This document shows, piece by piece, positions 9,090 to 18,887 of a DNA stretch of 64,000 bases. This DNA comes from CAVWDI01 sp963793095 (GTDB lineage Bacteria; Chloroflexota; Anaerolineae; Anaerolineales; UBA4823). The position numbers were made by a program, and so were the translations under genes. Within the stretch, counting starts at the first letter, position 1. Every line of letters starts with the position of its first letter. The stretch lies in the NCBI GenBank assembly GCA_963793095.1, contig CAWBYY010000002.1:310001-374000 (forward strand), written 5' to 3'. The notes under the pieces are model-generated. The model was not told the DNA's origin. It saw only the letters and a program-made list of their open reading frames with translations, and did no database searches.

Positions 9090-9731
9090 TCACCCCTGAA
9101 AATCAAGCACAACCACGTTGGTCTCTCCTGCGGTTAATGCCCGGGTGATTTTTAACGAGGATTCATTTACTACATCTCCAACTCCCATTTCTTTCAGGAA
9201 TTTGTCCACCGTTGAGAGGTTGTGGCTGGTGGCGGGAGTTGCAAACTGCATTGGGATTACAATGCTCGGTTCCAGCAGGCTGACGACTTCGACCGCTTTA
9301 GCGGCTGAAAGACTTCCACCGCCTCCAACTGGCACAAGCGCAATATCGACATTTCCCAGGGCCTCGATTTCAGTCTGGTTAGGTACCTGCTGTAAACCGC
9401 CAAGGTGTGCAATTGCAGCTTTACCGTAATCAAAAACGTACATGGTGTTGCTTGCATCTTTATTTGAACTCTGGCGTTCATTGATTCTTACTCCGGTGAT
9501 AAAAATCCCCCCGATTTCATATTCACCAGGACCTTTTAAGTAATGTGTATACCCCTTTACTGCCTGGGAGTAATTATGACCGGGAGTATCAATACTTGTT
9601 GTCAGAATATCTGCCCGCAATTTTAAAGCTTTGTATCCGGCATATTTATGATCAAATGGATCTGCAACTATTGTCGCCATTCCACGTTCAGTTATCCTGA
9701 AACAGGAGTGTCCAAACCAGGTAATCTCCAT
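9090..9731 (-). CDS. Metallo-beta-lactamase-fold hydrolase, UlaG-like
   Basis: A 213-residue protein beginning MEITWFGHSCFRI, the N-terminus of the UPF0173/UlaG-like branch of the metallo-beta-lactamase fold. VADPFDH follows, then AHLGG at about residue 115 and VIPMQFATP near the C-terminus. The canonical HxHxDH is replaced by a TSIDTPGHN segment, as is common in this branch, so the reaction is uncertain. The start at 9731 has AGGAG just upstream; an in-frame start at 9782 would add 17 residues without homology-like character. The first gene of the run that includes mutY and the M19 dipeptidase. Confidence 0.82.
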   Translation of the reverse strand: MEITWFGHSCFRITERGMATIVADPFDHKYAGYKALKLRADILTTSIDTPGHNYSQAVKGYTHYLKGPGEYEIGGIFITGVRINERQSSNKDASNTMYVFDYGKAAIAHLGGLQQVPNQTEIEALGNVDIALVPVGGGGSLSAAKAVEVVSLLEPSIVIPMQFATPATSHNLSTVDKFLKEMGVGDVVNESSLKITRALTAGETNVVVLDFQG

Positions 9732-9820
9732 TGAACTCCTTGATTTTTCAGTGGGTTTAAATGCTACTGGATTATACTTCATACCCGGGAAAGTACATTA
9801 ATTCTTTGTATATATGAGTG

Positions 9821-10594
9821 ATGACAAATAGATATCCACTTGGATTAGAAGAAAATCGGACGGTTGGAGCCAGTATTACCAAGATCGTTGAGGGGACCTG
9901 GCGGCTGGAAATACCCCCCGGCCCAGCCCGGCGCTACCGGCTGGCGCAGCTGGATGATTACAGTTCTTTGAGCAGAAATCTATTCCCCTGGAAGGCAGGT
10001 ATAAAGCTCAGTCTGCAGGCAAGGGTTTCTCATACATGCCATGCTGGAACCTGGGGTTTCGGGTTTTGGAATGATCCCTTTGCAATGAATTTTCTGACCG
10101 GATTGAAAGGGCTTCGATTGCCTGTTTTTCCAGATGCAGCCTGGTTCTTCTTTGCCTCACCGCAAAGTTTTCTTTCATTCCGGGATGATCTGGCAGGGAA
10201 CGGGTTGACTGCCGGGGTGTTCCGATCCCCGGGCAGGCCTGGCTATAAAACTTTATTTGGATTGCCGTTGATGCCATTCTTATTCCTGCCTGCAGTTTCG
10301 CGCCGGTTGCGAAAAAGCGTCAGCCAGATCCTTATTCAGGATTCACAATCCATAGCAGCGGACCCAACCAGGTGGCATCTTTATGAATTATTATGGGAGC
10401 AGGAAAGCGCCTCATTTTTTGTTGATGGTTTGCAGGTGCTCAGGACAACCGTCAGCCCCAGGAGCCCACTGGGGTTGGTGCTCTGGATCGATAACCAGGC
10501 AGCAGCCTGGACTCCAGATGGCGTGATTAGATACAGACTGCTGCTTGGTGAGAACCGTCTCTGGATGGAAGTGAAAGACCTTCAGGTATATTGA
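9821..10594 (+). CDS. Conserved hypothetical protein, possibly concanavalin-like fold
   Basis: About 257 residues, soluble, rich in aromatic residues and short beta-like stretches (TWGFGFWND, AWFFFASPQSF, WHLYELLWEQESASFFVDG). The pattern of a domain asking for a width of field around FVDGLQVLRTT recalls LamG/concanavalin A-like glucanase folds, but no catalytic Glu pair is evident. No signal peptide is visible. An overlapping GTG lies one codon earlier at 9818. Function unknown. Confidence 0.65.
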   Translation: MTNRYPLGLEENRTVGASITKIVEGTWRLEIPPGPARRYRLAQLDDYSSLSRNLFPWKAGIKLSLQARVSHTCHAGTWGFGFWNDPFAMNFLTGLKGLRLPVFPDAAWFFFASPQSFLSFRDDLAGNGLTAGVFRSPGRPGYKTLFGLPLMPFLFLPAVSRRLRKSVSQILIQDSQSIAADPTRWHLYELLWEQESASFFVDGLQVLRTTVSPRSPLGLVLWIDNQAAAWTPDGVIRYRLLLGENRLWMEVKDLQVY

Positions 10595-10671
10595 GGCTTT
10601 CCATGCCAGCTTGACAATGGTTCAGGGGGTGAGTAAAATATGAAATACCTGTCTGAAAAGAATAGAATTAC

Positions 10672-10744
<73 letters not shown>

Positions 10745-10828
10745 CTGAATTATAGATAAAAAATGGAGACTGCTGATTGCATCATTTCAATCAGCATTCT
10801 TTAATCTAAGATTGTGTAAGGTTATTAC

Positions 10829-10900
10829 GGCGACGTGGCCAAGTTGGTAAGGCAAGGGTCTGCAAAACCCTGATCACGGGTTCGAGTCCCGTCGTCGCCT
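10829..10900 (+). tRNA. tRNA-Cys (anticodon GCA)
   Basis: Acceptor GGCGACG pairs with CGTCGCC, the anticodon stem AGGGT/ACCCT closes loop CTGCAAA, and the T arm ACGGG-TTCGAGT-CCCGT is perfect. The discriminator T suits tRNA-Cys. It lies 84 bases after tRNA-Gly and is probably co-transcribed with it. Confidence 0.97.
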
Positions 10901-10904
10901 CTCG

Positions 10905-10939
10905 ATAAGGCTGTCTTCCAATTGACAGCCTTATTTCTA
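10905..10939 (+). terminator. Rho-independent terminator after the tRNA pair
   Basis: An 11-base perfect inverted repeat (10905-10915 with 10924-10934) with an 8-base loop is followed by a T-rich TTTCT. It starts four bases after tRNA-Cys and may also help end the convergent lyase gene. Confidence 0.75.
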
Positions 10940-10947
10940 TCCTCTGT

Positions 10948-12381
10948 TTAAAAGATTCCACCATCTGTCAATTTGGACAAATCTCCCAGAGCGGCTTCAA
11001 TCTCGGCTGGTTTGACCGGCCGGTTTTCCCGGCGGTGGACAAGCTGGCCAGTTTCTGCTTTTTGGAGCGCGAGCTGGCGTATGGTTGTACCGCTGTCGAG
11101 AGCCTCCTTGACCAGAGCCGCGCCGGAGGAATAACCGATTACCGGATTTAATGCGGTAACCACGATTGCGTTCTTCTCCAGCCAGGCTTTTGCCCTCTCC
11201 GGGTTGGCCTGGATGCCAAGGATACATTTATCTGTAAATGCATTCAACGCCCCGGTCGTTATTTGCATCATTTCAAATAAATTGTGGGCGATAACCGGCA
11301 TCATAACATTCAGCTCAAGCTGCCCCGCCTGGGATGCCAGTGAAATTGTAAGATCGCAGCCTTGAACATGAAACATCGCCATGTTCATCATCTCCGCCAT
11401 AACCGGATTGATTTTTCCGGGCATAATGCTCGACCCTGGTTGGACGGCAGGCAGAAGGATTTCGTTTAACCCTGTGTTAGGTCCAGAAGCGAGCAGACGG
11501 ATATCATTGGCTATCCTTGTGAGGGTTATCGCCAGTGTGCGGAGCGAGGCGGAGAATCCAGCAATATCCGCCATTGACTGCATCCTTTCAAACAGATCAT
11601 CTGATGTTTCAAGCTGGAAGCCGGTTATCTCAGAAAGTCTGGCAACCATCTGGAAATGGAATTCAGGATGTGCGTTTAATCCGGTTCCGGCTGCAGTGCC
11701 GCCGATTCCAAGAACCCGTAAACCGTCTCCGGAAGAGTTTACTCTTTCCTGATCCAGGCGAACTGCGGTCCCATAGGCATTGAATTCCTGGCCAAGCCTG
11801 ATGGGAACAGCATCCTGCAGGTGGGTCCGCCCTGATTTGAGCACACCCTGAAATTCAATCCCTTTATCTGTTAATGATTTCGCAAGCCGGTCGATAGCGG
11901 GAAGCAGTTCTTCCAGCAGCCACAAAGCTCCCAGGCGTATAGCAGTTGGGATTGTGTCATTTGTCGACTGGGCCATGTTAACATGGTCGTTCGGGTGCAC
12001 GTGGTATTCGCCCAGCCCGCCTCCCAGGATCTGGGTGGCGCGGTTGGCTACCACCTCATTTATATTCATGTTGTGGCTTGTACCCGCTCCAGCCTGAAAA
12101 GGATCCACAACAAACTGGTCATCCCACTTCCCATCCGCTACTTCCCTGGATGCCTGGCTGATTGCCCCGGCGATGTCACTGTCCAGCAAACCGAGCTCGC
12201 GGTTTACTTCCGCTGCGGCGAGCTTGATCACCGCCATTGACCAGATAAACGCCCGCCAGGGTCTGAGACCGGAAACCGGGAAATTCTGAACTGCTCTCTG
12301 GGTTTGGGCTCCATAAAGTGCGCCTTTTGGAATTTGTAGTTTTCCAAGCGTATCATTTTCAAGACGGAATTCTGGTTTCAT
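10948..12381 (-). CDS. Aspartate ammonia-lyase / class II fumarase family enzyme
   Basis: A 477-residue member of the aspartase/fumarase superfamily with the hallmark loop GSSIMPGKINPV near residue 320. It also has FQAGAGTSHNMNINEV and HPNDHVNMAQSTND, and the catalytic segment SGRTHLQDAVP. The AGAGTS wording and a C-terminus without a typical FumC ending favour aspartate ammonia-lyase (L-aspartate to fumarate plus ammonia) over fumarase. The two cannot be separated safely by eye. The imidazolonepropionase gene next door, divergently transcribed, fits an amino-acid degradation context. Confidence 0.85.
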   Translation of the reverse strand: MKPEFRLENDTLGKLQIPKGALYGAQTQRAVQNFPVSGLRPWRAFIWSMAVIKLAAAEVNRELGLLDSDIAGAISQASREVADGKWDDQFVVDPFQAGAGTSHNMNINEVVANRATQILGGGLGEYHVHPNDHVNMAQSTNDTIPTAIRLGALWLLEELLPAIDRLAKSLTDKGIEFQGVLKSGRTHLQDAVPIRLGQEFNAYGTAVRLDQERVNSSGDGLRVLGIGGTAAGTGLNAHPEFHFQMVARLSEITGFQLETSDDLFERMQSMADIAGFSASLRTLAITLTRIANDIRLLASGPNTGLNEILLPAVQPGSSIMPGKINPVMAEMMNMAMFHVQGCDLTISLASQAGQLELNVMMPVIAHNLFEMMQITTGALNAFTDKCILGIQANPERAKAWLEKNAIVVTALNPVIGYSSGAALVKEALDSGTTIRQLALQKAETGQLVHRRENRPVKPAEIEAALGDLSKLTDGGIF

Positions 12382-12541
12382 GAGAATCTCCTTGTGGCAA
12401 TATCGTTGCGGCTGAGATTTTGGTTTATATACGAGGCGGTGCTCTCGAATGCCTTGGTGGTAGAATCGGTGGTGTTATTATCCCATAACGATATTCATTT
12501 GTCCCCGGCATGAGCGGACAAATTGAATAGCTCAGATAATT

Positions 12542-13810
12542 ATGTTGATCCATTCTGCTGGACAGTTGTTGACTCTGCAGGGCGGGCCGCAGCGCGGTTC
12601 TGATCTCGGTCGGCTTGGAATCATTACGGACGGGGCATTATTAATCCGGGATGGCCAGATCCAGGAGGTCGGCACATCGTCTGACCTTCTTTCTGCTTAC
12701 AGGGATGAACCCCTTCTGGATGCCGGCGGCAGGGTAGTTATGCCCGGTTTTGTCGACCCACATACTCATGCCATCTGGGTTGGCGACCGGGCAGCCGAGT
12801 TTGAAATGCGGCTGCGTGGAAAAACTTATCTTGAGATCCTGGAAGAAGGCGGTGGCATTCTCTCCACTGTCAGGTCGACCAGGGCTGCCAGCCTGGAGAA
12901 GATGGTGGCGGAGACCGCTCCCCGGCTGAGAACCATGCTAGCTCACGGCACAACTACAGCCGAGGTGAAAACCGGATACGGTCTTGATAAAGTTACGGAA
13001 TTGCGCATGTTGAGTGCGCTCATCAACCTGGATGCCCGCCTGGATATTGGTATTGTTCCGACATATCTGGGCGCCCATGCTGTCCCGCCGGAATATGCCC
13101 ACAACCCGGACGATTACATCGAGTTGATATGCAGCGAATTTCTCCCTGAATTAAGCCTGTGGTGGGACCAGCATGCCTCCGGATGTCCCAGACCATTTGT
13201 GGACGTTTTTTGCGAGAAAGGCGCTTTCGATATTGGACAGACCCGCCGGATTCTCGCGGCAGCGAAAGATCTGAATTTCCCGATTAAGATTCACTCCGAC
13301 GAGTTCCTGAGTCTCGGCGGGACGCGCCTGGCAGTCGACCTGGAAGCCGTTTCAGCCGATCACCTGGTTGCCTCCACGCCTGAAGATATCCTCGCGATTG
13401 GCAACAGCAATACAGTGGCAGTGGCATTGCCGTGCACGCCGTTCGGGCTTGGGGAGGCAAACTACACTCCTGCGAAAGACATCCTCTCTGCTGGAGGATA
13501 TCTGGCGGTTGCGACCGACCTGAACCCCGGCACTGCCTGGTGTGAGAGTATGCAGTTTGCGATTGCCCTGTCCTGCCGATATATGGGTTTGACCCCTGCC
13601 CAGGCGATCGCTGCCGCCACGATCAACGCTGCAAAAGCTGTTAGCCTGGAAAATGCAGTTGGTTCGCTGGAACCGGGAAAACAGGCGGATATTATTATTC
13701 TGTCCTGTTCCGATTACCGCCAGCTCGGTTACCGGTTTGGGACCAATCTGGTCCAAACAGTAATAAAGGAGGGTCAGACTGTTATTAATCCCTCTCAAGT
13801 GCCAGCCTGA
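12542..13810 (+). CDS. hutI: Imidazolonepropionase
   Basis: A 422-residue amidohydrolase. The metal-binding motif FVDPHTHAIWVGDR follows the N-terminal beta sandwich. EEGGGILSTVRSTR and TTAEVKTGYGL are characteristic of HutI. IKIHSDEF, SADHL and TDLNPGTAW supply later ligands. It hydrolyses 4-imidazolone-5-propanoate to N-formimino-L-glutamate in histidine degradation. No hutH, hutU or hutG gene is seen nearby. The downstream HD gene starts 24 bases later on the same strand and may share the message. Confidence 0.95.
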   Translation: MLIHSAGQLLTLQGGPQRGSDLGRLGIITDGALLIRDGQIQEVGTSSDLLSAYRDEPLLDAGGRVVMPGFVDPHTHAIWVGDRAAEFEMRLRGKTYLEILEEGGGILSTVRSTRAASLEKMVAETAPRLRTMLAHGTTTAEVKTGYGLDKVTELRMLSALINLDARLDIGIVPTYLGAHAVPPEYAHNPDDYIELICSEFLPELSLWWDQHASGCPRPFVDVFCEKGAFDIGQTRRILAAAKDLNFPIKIHSDEFLSLGGTRLAVDLEAVSADHLVASTPEDILAIGNSNTVAVALPCTPFGLGEANYTPAKDILSAGGYLAVATDLNPGTAWCESMQFAIALSCRYMGLTPAQAIAAATINAAKAVSLENAVGSLEPGKQADIIILSCSDYRQLGYRFGTNLVQTVIKEGQTVINPSQVPA

Positions 13811-13833
13811 AATTTTCCCTACCTGGTGTCTTG

Positions 13834-14478
13834 ATGCCGACAATTGAAGAAGCCCGAAAATGGTATCAGCCTTCTGATCCGGTCCATGGTTTTGATCACA
13901 TCCTCAGGGTTTACGTTCTGGCCACCCGCTTGGCTCGGCAGGAAGGAGCCGATTTGGAGATCGTTCAGGCTGCCGCCCTTCTCCATGATACTGGCAGTGA
14001 AGATAACCCTGAATTAAAAGTAGCCGATCGGAAGAAGCACCATCAAGCATCTGCAGCATTTGCGCTGAAAGTGCTCTCGAAAGAAGGCTGGTCGCCCGGG
14101 AGAATAGCCGCAGTCCAGCACTGCATCGAAGCGCACCGCTTCAGGGATGAGTGTAACGTACCGGAGACAATCGAAGCAATGGTGCTTTTTGACGCTGATA
14201 AACTGGATGCGATCGGAGCGATTGGAGTCGCCCGGGCGGTAGCGTTTGCAGCCCGTGCAAACCAGCCGATATTCACAGAACCCTCCGAAAAATTTATTTC
14301 AGCAGGGCAAAAAATACCGGGCGAGCACCACAGCGCCTATCACGAATATATATATAAATTGTCAAAAATCACTGGCCGCCTGTATACGGTTTCAGGCCGG
14401 AAAATGGCCGAAGAGCGGGATCGTTTCATGGCTGTATTCTTCAAACGCCTGCAGGCTGAGGTTAAGGGGGAGATTTAA
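13834..14478 (+). CDS. HD-domain phosphohydrolase
   Basis: About 214 residues. The HD metal site is clear: GFDHILRV supplies the first His, ALLHDTG the His-Asp pair, EAHRF a further His and LFDADKLDA the late Asp. The arrangement resembles the YedJ/uncharacterised HD hydrolases that act on phosphomonoesters or nucleotides; the substrate is unknown. A TTG immediately before the ATG is an alternative start at 13831. It sits between hutI and an inositol-phosphatase-like gene, all co-directional. Confidence 0.87.
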   Translation: MPTIEEARKWYQPSDPVHGFDHILRVYVLATRLARQEGADLEIVQAAALLHDTGSEDNPELKVADRKKHHQASAAFALKVLSKEGWSPGRIAAVQHCIEAHRFRDECNVPETIEAMVLFDADKLDAIGAIGVARAVAFAARANQPIFTEPSEKFISAGQKIPGEHHSAYHEYIYKLSKITGRLYTVSGRKMAEERDRFMAVFFKRLQAEVKGEI

Positions 14479-14580
14479 ACATCCCAGACTCAAAGAAATT
14501 AAATTCAAAAATTCCGTTGATAAATGGTTTTTGATTCTTTTTGTTTGGGGCTATAATTGCGCTTTCATCAAATAAATTAA

Positions 14581-15420
14581 GTGAAGGGCAGAAGCCAGAA
14601 AGATATGACACCCGAATTAAGTGATCTTGAAAGGATGGCTCGCAGCGCGGGGGAGATTTTGAGCGAGGGATTTCCGCGCCGCCCTGGTTTTGACCGGGAC
14701 ATTCAAATAGATTATAAGGGTGTTATAGACCCTGTTACCGAAATGGACCATCGGGCGGAGAGATTCTTAATCGATGAAATCCGGCGGAAATACCCGAACG
14801 ATCATATTCTGACCGAAGAAAGCGGTAAGTTGTCCGGGAGGGATAATTGTTCCTGGTACATTGACCCTCTTGACGGGACGATAAATTACGCCCACGGTTT
14901 ACCGGTTTTTTCGGTGTCGATTGGTTTTGAAATATGCGGTGAAATGAAACTGGGTGTAGTATATAACCCGGTTCTGGATGAATGTTTCAGCGCTGAGCAA
15001 GGTAATGGCGCAATGTTGAACGGCCAGCAAATCCGGGTTTCCCAAATTGATGATTTGAAACAAAGTCTGATTGTGACGGGATTCCCGTATGACCGCCGCT
15101 CCAACCCAAATAATAATCTAGAACAGTTTAACCGGCTGGCGCTGCTGACCCAGGGAATTCGCTGGCTTGGCTCAGCAGCGCTGGATTTATGTTATGTCGC
15201 AGCCGGCAGGCTGGAGGGCTTCTGGGAACTGCGCATGTCGCAGTGGGACCTGGCGGCAGGGGCGTTAATAGCCCGGGAAGCTGGCGCAGTCGTTACTGCT
15301 GTCGATGGGAACCCGGATTTCTTCACTCCTCCGTGTTCTGTGCTGGCTGCCAACCCCGTTGTTTATCCCCGGATGCTGGAAGCCATCCGGGAGACTGAGT
15401 ACACAAATTCACCTGATTAA
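14581..15420 (+). CDS. Inositol monophosphatase family protein
   Basis: About 279 residues from a GTG at 14581; an ATG at 14605 is an equally plausible start. The Li-sensitive Mg-phosphatase motifs are in order: DPVTEMDHRAE, LTEESG, DPLDGTINYAHG and a C-terminal WDLAAGALIAREAGA. Family members hydrolyse inositol phosphates, 3'-phosphoadenosine phosphates or fructose-1,6-bisphosphate; the substrate is not decided by sequence. A TATAAT at 14552-14557 may be its promoter. It is convergent with surE. Confidence 0.92.
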   Translation: MKGRSQKDMTPELSDLERMARSAGEILSEGFPRRPGFDRDIQIDYKGVIDPVTEMDHRAERFLIDEIRRKYPNDHILTEESGKLSGRDNCSWYIDPLDGTINYAHGLPVFSVSIGFEICGEMKLGVVYNPVLDECFSAEQGNGAMLNGQQIRVSQIDDLKQSLIVTGFPYDRRSNPNNNLEQFNRLALLTQGIRWLGSAALDLCYVAAGRLEGFWELRMSQWDLAAGALIAREAGAVVTAVDGNPDFFTPPCSVLAANPVVYPRMLEAIRETEYTNSPD

Positions 15421-15436
15421 TCAAAAAAAACAATTT

Positions 15437-16276
15437 TTACCCCGAACTTTGTTTTTTCGACCTGAGAAAGCAGTCCATCTCCGCTAGGTCAACCCTTGCA
15501 GTTAAATCGAGGCTGAGGGGTGTGACGCTGACATGCCGTTTTACCCGCAGCGTGTAAGTGTCTGTGTCCTTGAAGTCACTGGTTGGATCCCCGACGATAC
15601 GGTAGCCGAACTTTGCAGGTTTATCCCATGATTCGCGCTCAGGCGGGATTGGTTCAAAATACTGGATCCGCGATAATCTCGTAACCGCCCATTCGGTATC
15701 CGGGTTTGCATCGCAGGGGACATCCACCTTTAATAAATCCACGTCCGGGGGAAAACGATCCTCGAGCAGCAGGCGCCCGAAATATTTGCAGAAGTAAGCC
15801 GCGGCTGTGAAATCGACTTCTTCCGAATATGAATAATAGTGGTGCGGATCGGTCTCCAGCGAGATTGCCAGGGCAGAGGTTCCGATTGTGGCAGCTTCCA
15901 GGGCTGCTCCGACCGTACCGGATGCGGTGATGCCGGTGCCCACGTTTTCGCCGTAATTTATTCCGGATACAACCAGGTCCGGAGGTTGGGGAAGGACTTC
16001 GTAAACTGCGTGCTGCACCGTTTGGGCGGGTGAACCGCCAATGGCATAGACCTCCCAGTCCTTCCCGTGCACCCTCATATTATGGATATGGATAGAGCCG
16101 TCGTAGGTTTGCGGGAAACTGCGCCCCATTCCGGAGGACTGTTCCTGGGGCGCGACCACATGCACATAACCCAGTTCGGAGAGGCTTTCAGCGGCTGCCC
16201 ACAGGCCCGGTGATTTTATGCCGTCATCGTTGGTGAGCAGGATTTGAGGTTTTTTATTATTTTCTGTCATTATCAA
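15437..16276 (-). CDS. surE: 5'/3'-nucleotidase SurE
   Basis: A 279-residue protein with ILLTNDDGIKSPG at the N-terminus (the DD metal pair), PQEQSSGMGRSF, and the signature SGINYGENVGTGITASGTVGAA. SurE is a divalent-metal phosphatase acting on nucleoside 5'- and 3'-monophosphates. An ATG two codons in (16270) is an alternative start. The gene starts 22 bases after the preceding Fe-S-like gene and may be the last member of the tungsten-oxidoreductase operon, although no functional tie is known. Confidence 0.94.
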   Translation of the reverse strand: MIMTENNKKPQILLTNDDGIKSPGLWAAAESLSELGYVHVVAPQEQSSGMGRSFPQTYDGSIHIHNMRVHGKDWEVYAIGGSPAQTVQHAVYEVLPQPPDLVVSGINYGENVGTGITASGTVGAALEAATIGTSALAISLETDPHHYYSYSEEVDFTAAAYFCKYFGRLLLEDRFPPDVDLLKVDVPCDANPDTEWAVTRLSRIQYFEPIPPERESWDKPAKFGYRIVGDPTSDFKDTDTYTLRVKRHVSVTPLSLDLTARVDLAEMDCFLRSKKQSSG

Positions 16277-16297
16277 CTTCTTACTAGTATTTACCGA

Positions 16298-17414
16298 TTA
16301 TTCTGATAGCAATTCGGGAAGCCAGAAAACAGGCATTTCTTCTTTTGGCAGGATACCCCTCAAGTGCGCAGCACACAGAGGCGAATCGCATACAACCGCC
16401 TCCGCGCCCAGCCCCTTGATGTAATTCAGTCTCTGATCCCCTAATCCACGGGCAAAGTCCGGGTAAGTCAACCATAGACCATCGTCGGCGCCGCATGATT
16501 TTGCCAGGGCGCGCATCCAGGTGCCCGATAACCGCTCACAGCCCATTGCCTCCAGCAGTTGGCGGGGCGCGTCATAAACCGTTCCGCTTCCAAAATCATC
16601 TTCGTTATCAAGGTGCCCGGGCAGTATTGCCAGATGGCTGGGCAATCCAACTGCGATCAAGTATGCCGACCTGCTGTCGTGAACAAAGACCCTGCCCAGG
16701 TTCTTTTTTACCTGGCTTGATTTAATCTCTAAGGATTCTGACAGCAGCGCGATCTCCAGGTTATCGGGGAGATTCAAGCTCTAATTTGGGATAAATTTTC
16801 CGCAGCATCCAGGCAGTCTCGGGGCTGTCGGCGATTACTTTTTTGGCTCCTGATTTTATAATGCCTTCAACCACTCTCTCCGCCCTTTCACGCACCCGGT
16901 CCAGGGCTCCAAGGCAATATTCATTCGATCCTGCTGGCGTGACCCAGACCGGTGTGTTGCTGAACGTCTTCTGTAATGTCCCCAGCATCTCAGACAGCCT
17001 GTTGTCCTGAATATGGGCTAATTCGCCCCCAAGGATGACGGTTTTTTCATGGCTCAATTCAGGAAAATCCCTCATTGGGATGTCTCTTATGTCATCGACT
17101 GCACTGACGACATTTTGAGGCGCTAACCCGGCTTCCCAAACATCCGCACGCGCCTCAAGCATAATCTGGCTGACGGGGTAATGAAAAACATCAAAAGCCT
17201 CGCTGATGCTGTCCAGTGTGGACTGGAAAAGAAGCTCAGTCTCCCTTGGCCCCCATTCTGCGAATCCCTTGCAGATGCGCCACAACATGATCATCCTTGC
17301 GCGGGTGGTATGGCTTTCGAGATTTGTAAGGTTCGCCACTTCGCCGGCAGGTTTGCACATCGGTGAAAACCGCAGTTCATATAATTCCTTTTCATACTTG
17401 TTTAAACGTGCCAT
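16298..17414 (-). CDS. GlcF/CCG-domain-like subunit lacking most cluster cysteines; frameshifted
   Basis: Two overlapping frames (17414-16761 and 16777-16298) read as one 371-residue protein if one C is removed from the CCCC run at about 16766-16769. The second frame has only a TTG without ribosome site, so a separate gene is unlikely. The layout matches glycolate-oxidase-type Fe-S subunits: a ferredoxin-like N-terminus, ESHTTRARM resembling the usual SPRGR segment, then two CCG-like repeats ending VIADSPETAW and VVCDSPLCAAHL. Nearly all expected cysteines are replaced: QSTLDSISEAF stands where CxxCxxC is expected, HDSRSAYL where HDPCYLGR is expected. It follows the GlcD-like gene by 22 bases and is probably its partner, with structural rather than electron-transfer function. 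Confidence 0.6.
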
Positions 17415-17436
17415 TTAATCATTACTCCATAAATAT

Positions 17437-18887
17437 TTATCTAGGTGGTCCAAATCCCATCTTTCCAGGATTCAAGAGATTGTAAGGGTCCAGCGAATCC
17501 TTCAAACCTTCCAGCACCTGGAAAGCGGGGCCGTACTGCTGGCGCACATGCCGGGCGAGTTTTAATCCTACACCGTGATGCTCGTTGATAACCCCGCCGT
17601 GCTCCAGGTTCACCTTGATTGCCAGATCCCATACTTCGTCATGTAGAGCCAGGGCTTCGTCAGCATCTCCAGGTGGGTTCTCGATTATGAAGCGGTCATA
17701 AGCCATAACGCCCCACAGGTACCAGTGGGAGAAGTGGGCGTAATAAAACAGGTCCCAGTCTTTAAATCGCTCTTCCAGCGCGTTTTTCTTCGCCCAGTAA
17801 AGCCCTTCTAATTTGTCATATGTTGAAACGGTATCCAGGGTCCCAAACATCCAGGGCAGGTCGAGCACCTTTGGAGGAAAGTAGAAATCGTAGCGGTGCT
17901 CCCACCATGTATTTCCAGCCTCCTCGCCCAGGTCTTCTCCGTCAAACTGTTCGCATATCCTGAACGCTCTATTTTCCTGCTCACAGACGATATTATCCCA
18001 GCCATCAAAACCGATCACCATGTAAGCCCCGCTGCTGACATCCAGTCCCAGCACCCTGCGTACGGTCTTGATCGTGGATCTTTCGTCATACAAGCGGATA
18101 ACTAGCGGCCACAAGCGGTCAAGCATAATATTTCGACCAGCCTCCAGGCCGGAGTGCATATCAGGGAACAGAAATGATCTGAACCGCCTCACCTCCGGAA
18201 GTTTTTCAATCCTCATTGTGGCTTCGGTCAGAATGCCGTAACTGCCTTCTGCGCCAACAAACAACTGCAAAATGCCCGGGCCGGCGGCGTGGTTGGGGAC
18301 CGGTAGGGTGCGGATAATGTCCCCGTTTGGAAGTACTACCTGAACTGAAAGCACCATGTCCTCAGCTTTGCCGTATTTTGTTGAAACGGTGCCCGACCCG
18401 CGGCAGGCGAGGTAACCTCCCAGTGTGGCGGAATGGACCGATGCCGGATAATGTGGGAGTGTCCAGCCCTCACTGTTTAAGGCGCTCTCAAGGTCAAATC
18501 CGTTGATGCCTCCCTGGGCGGTCACGGTACCAGATGTGCTGTCGATGTCGATAATTTTGTTTAATCTTTTCAGGTCCAGAATGATCCCGCCGTACATGGG
18601 TATGGTCCCGCCCTGGGAGCCAGACCCTCCCCCCCAGGGGGTGACAGGAATATGATAAATGTTCGCCAGTTTAACCACCTCAGATACTTCTTCAACATTT
18701 CCTGGTATCACGACCAGCTCGGGCAGCGGGGGTAATTTGCCGCGGTCAATCAGCACCCGCGGAACCCAGTAGTAGTCGACAGAATAGGGAATAAGGTCTG
18801 CCTGAGAGGTAAATAGATTACCCTGTCCAACGATCCCCTGCAGTTCGTGTTGAGAATCATTTTTAATTGAAGATCACTGATAGCCAC
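17437..18887 (-). CDS. FAD-linked oxidase, GlcD/D-lactate dehydrogenase type; one frameshift near the start
   Basis: The intact frame from 18756 begins too late for the family. Upstream, the same frame continues with ELQGIVGQGNLFTSQADL, typical GlcD N-terminal sequence. A GTG at 18887 with GGAGG six bases upstream enters this frame if the run of five A (minus strand, 18860-18864) is really six. The repaired protein is 483 residues, normal for GlcD. FAD-binding PCMH motifs PWGGGSGSQGGTIP and GGYLACRGSGTVSTKYG are visible, with the C-terminal domain ending NLLNPGKMG. It probably oxidises a 2-hydroxyacid or similar substrate and hands electrons to the neighbouring subunits. Member of the AOR operon. 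Confidence 0.85.

Noticed and set aside
16298..16777. Separate 159-residue gene downstream of the first GlcF-like frame
   Set aside because: Its only start is a TTG without ribosome site inside the preceding frame, and its sequence continues the family pattern of the first part.
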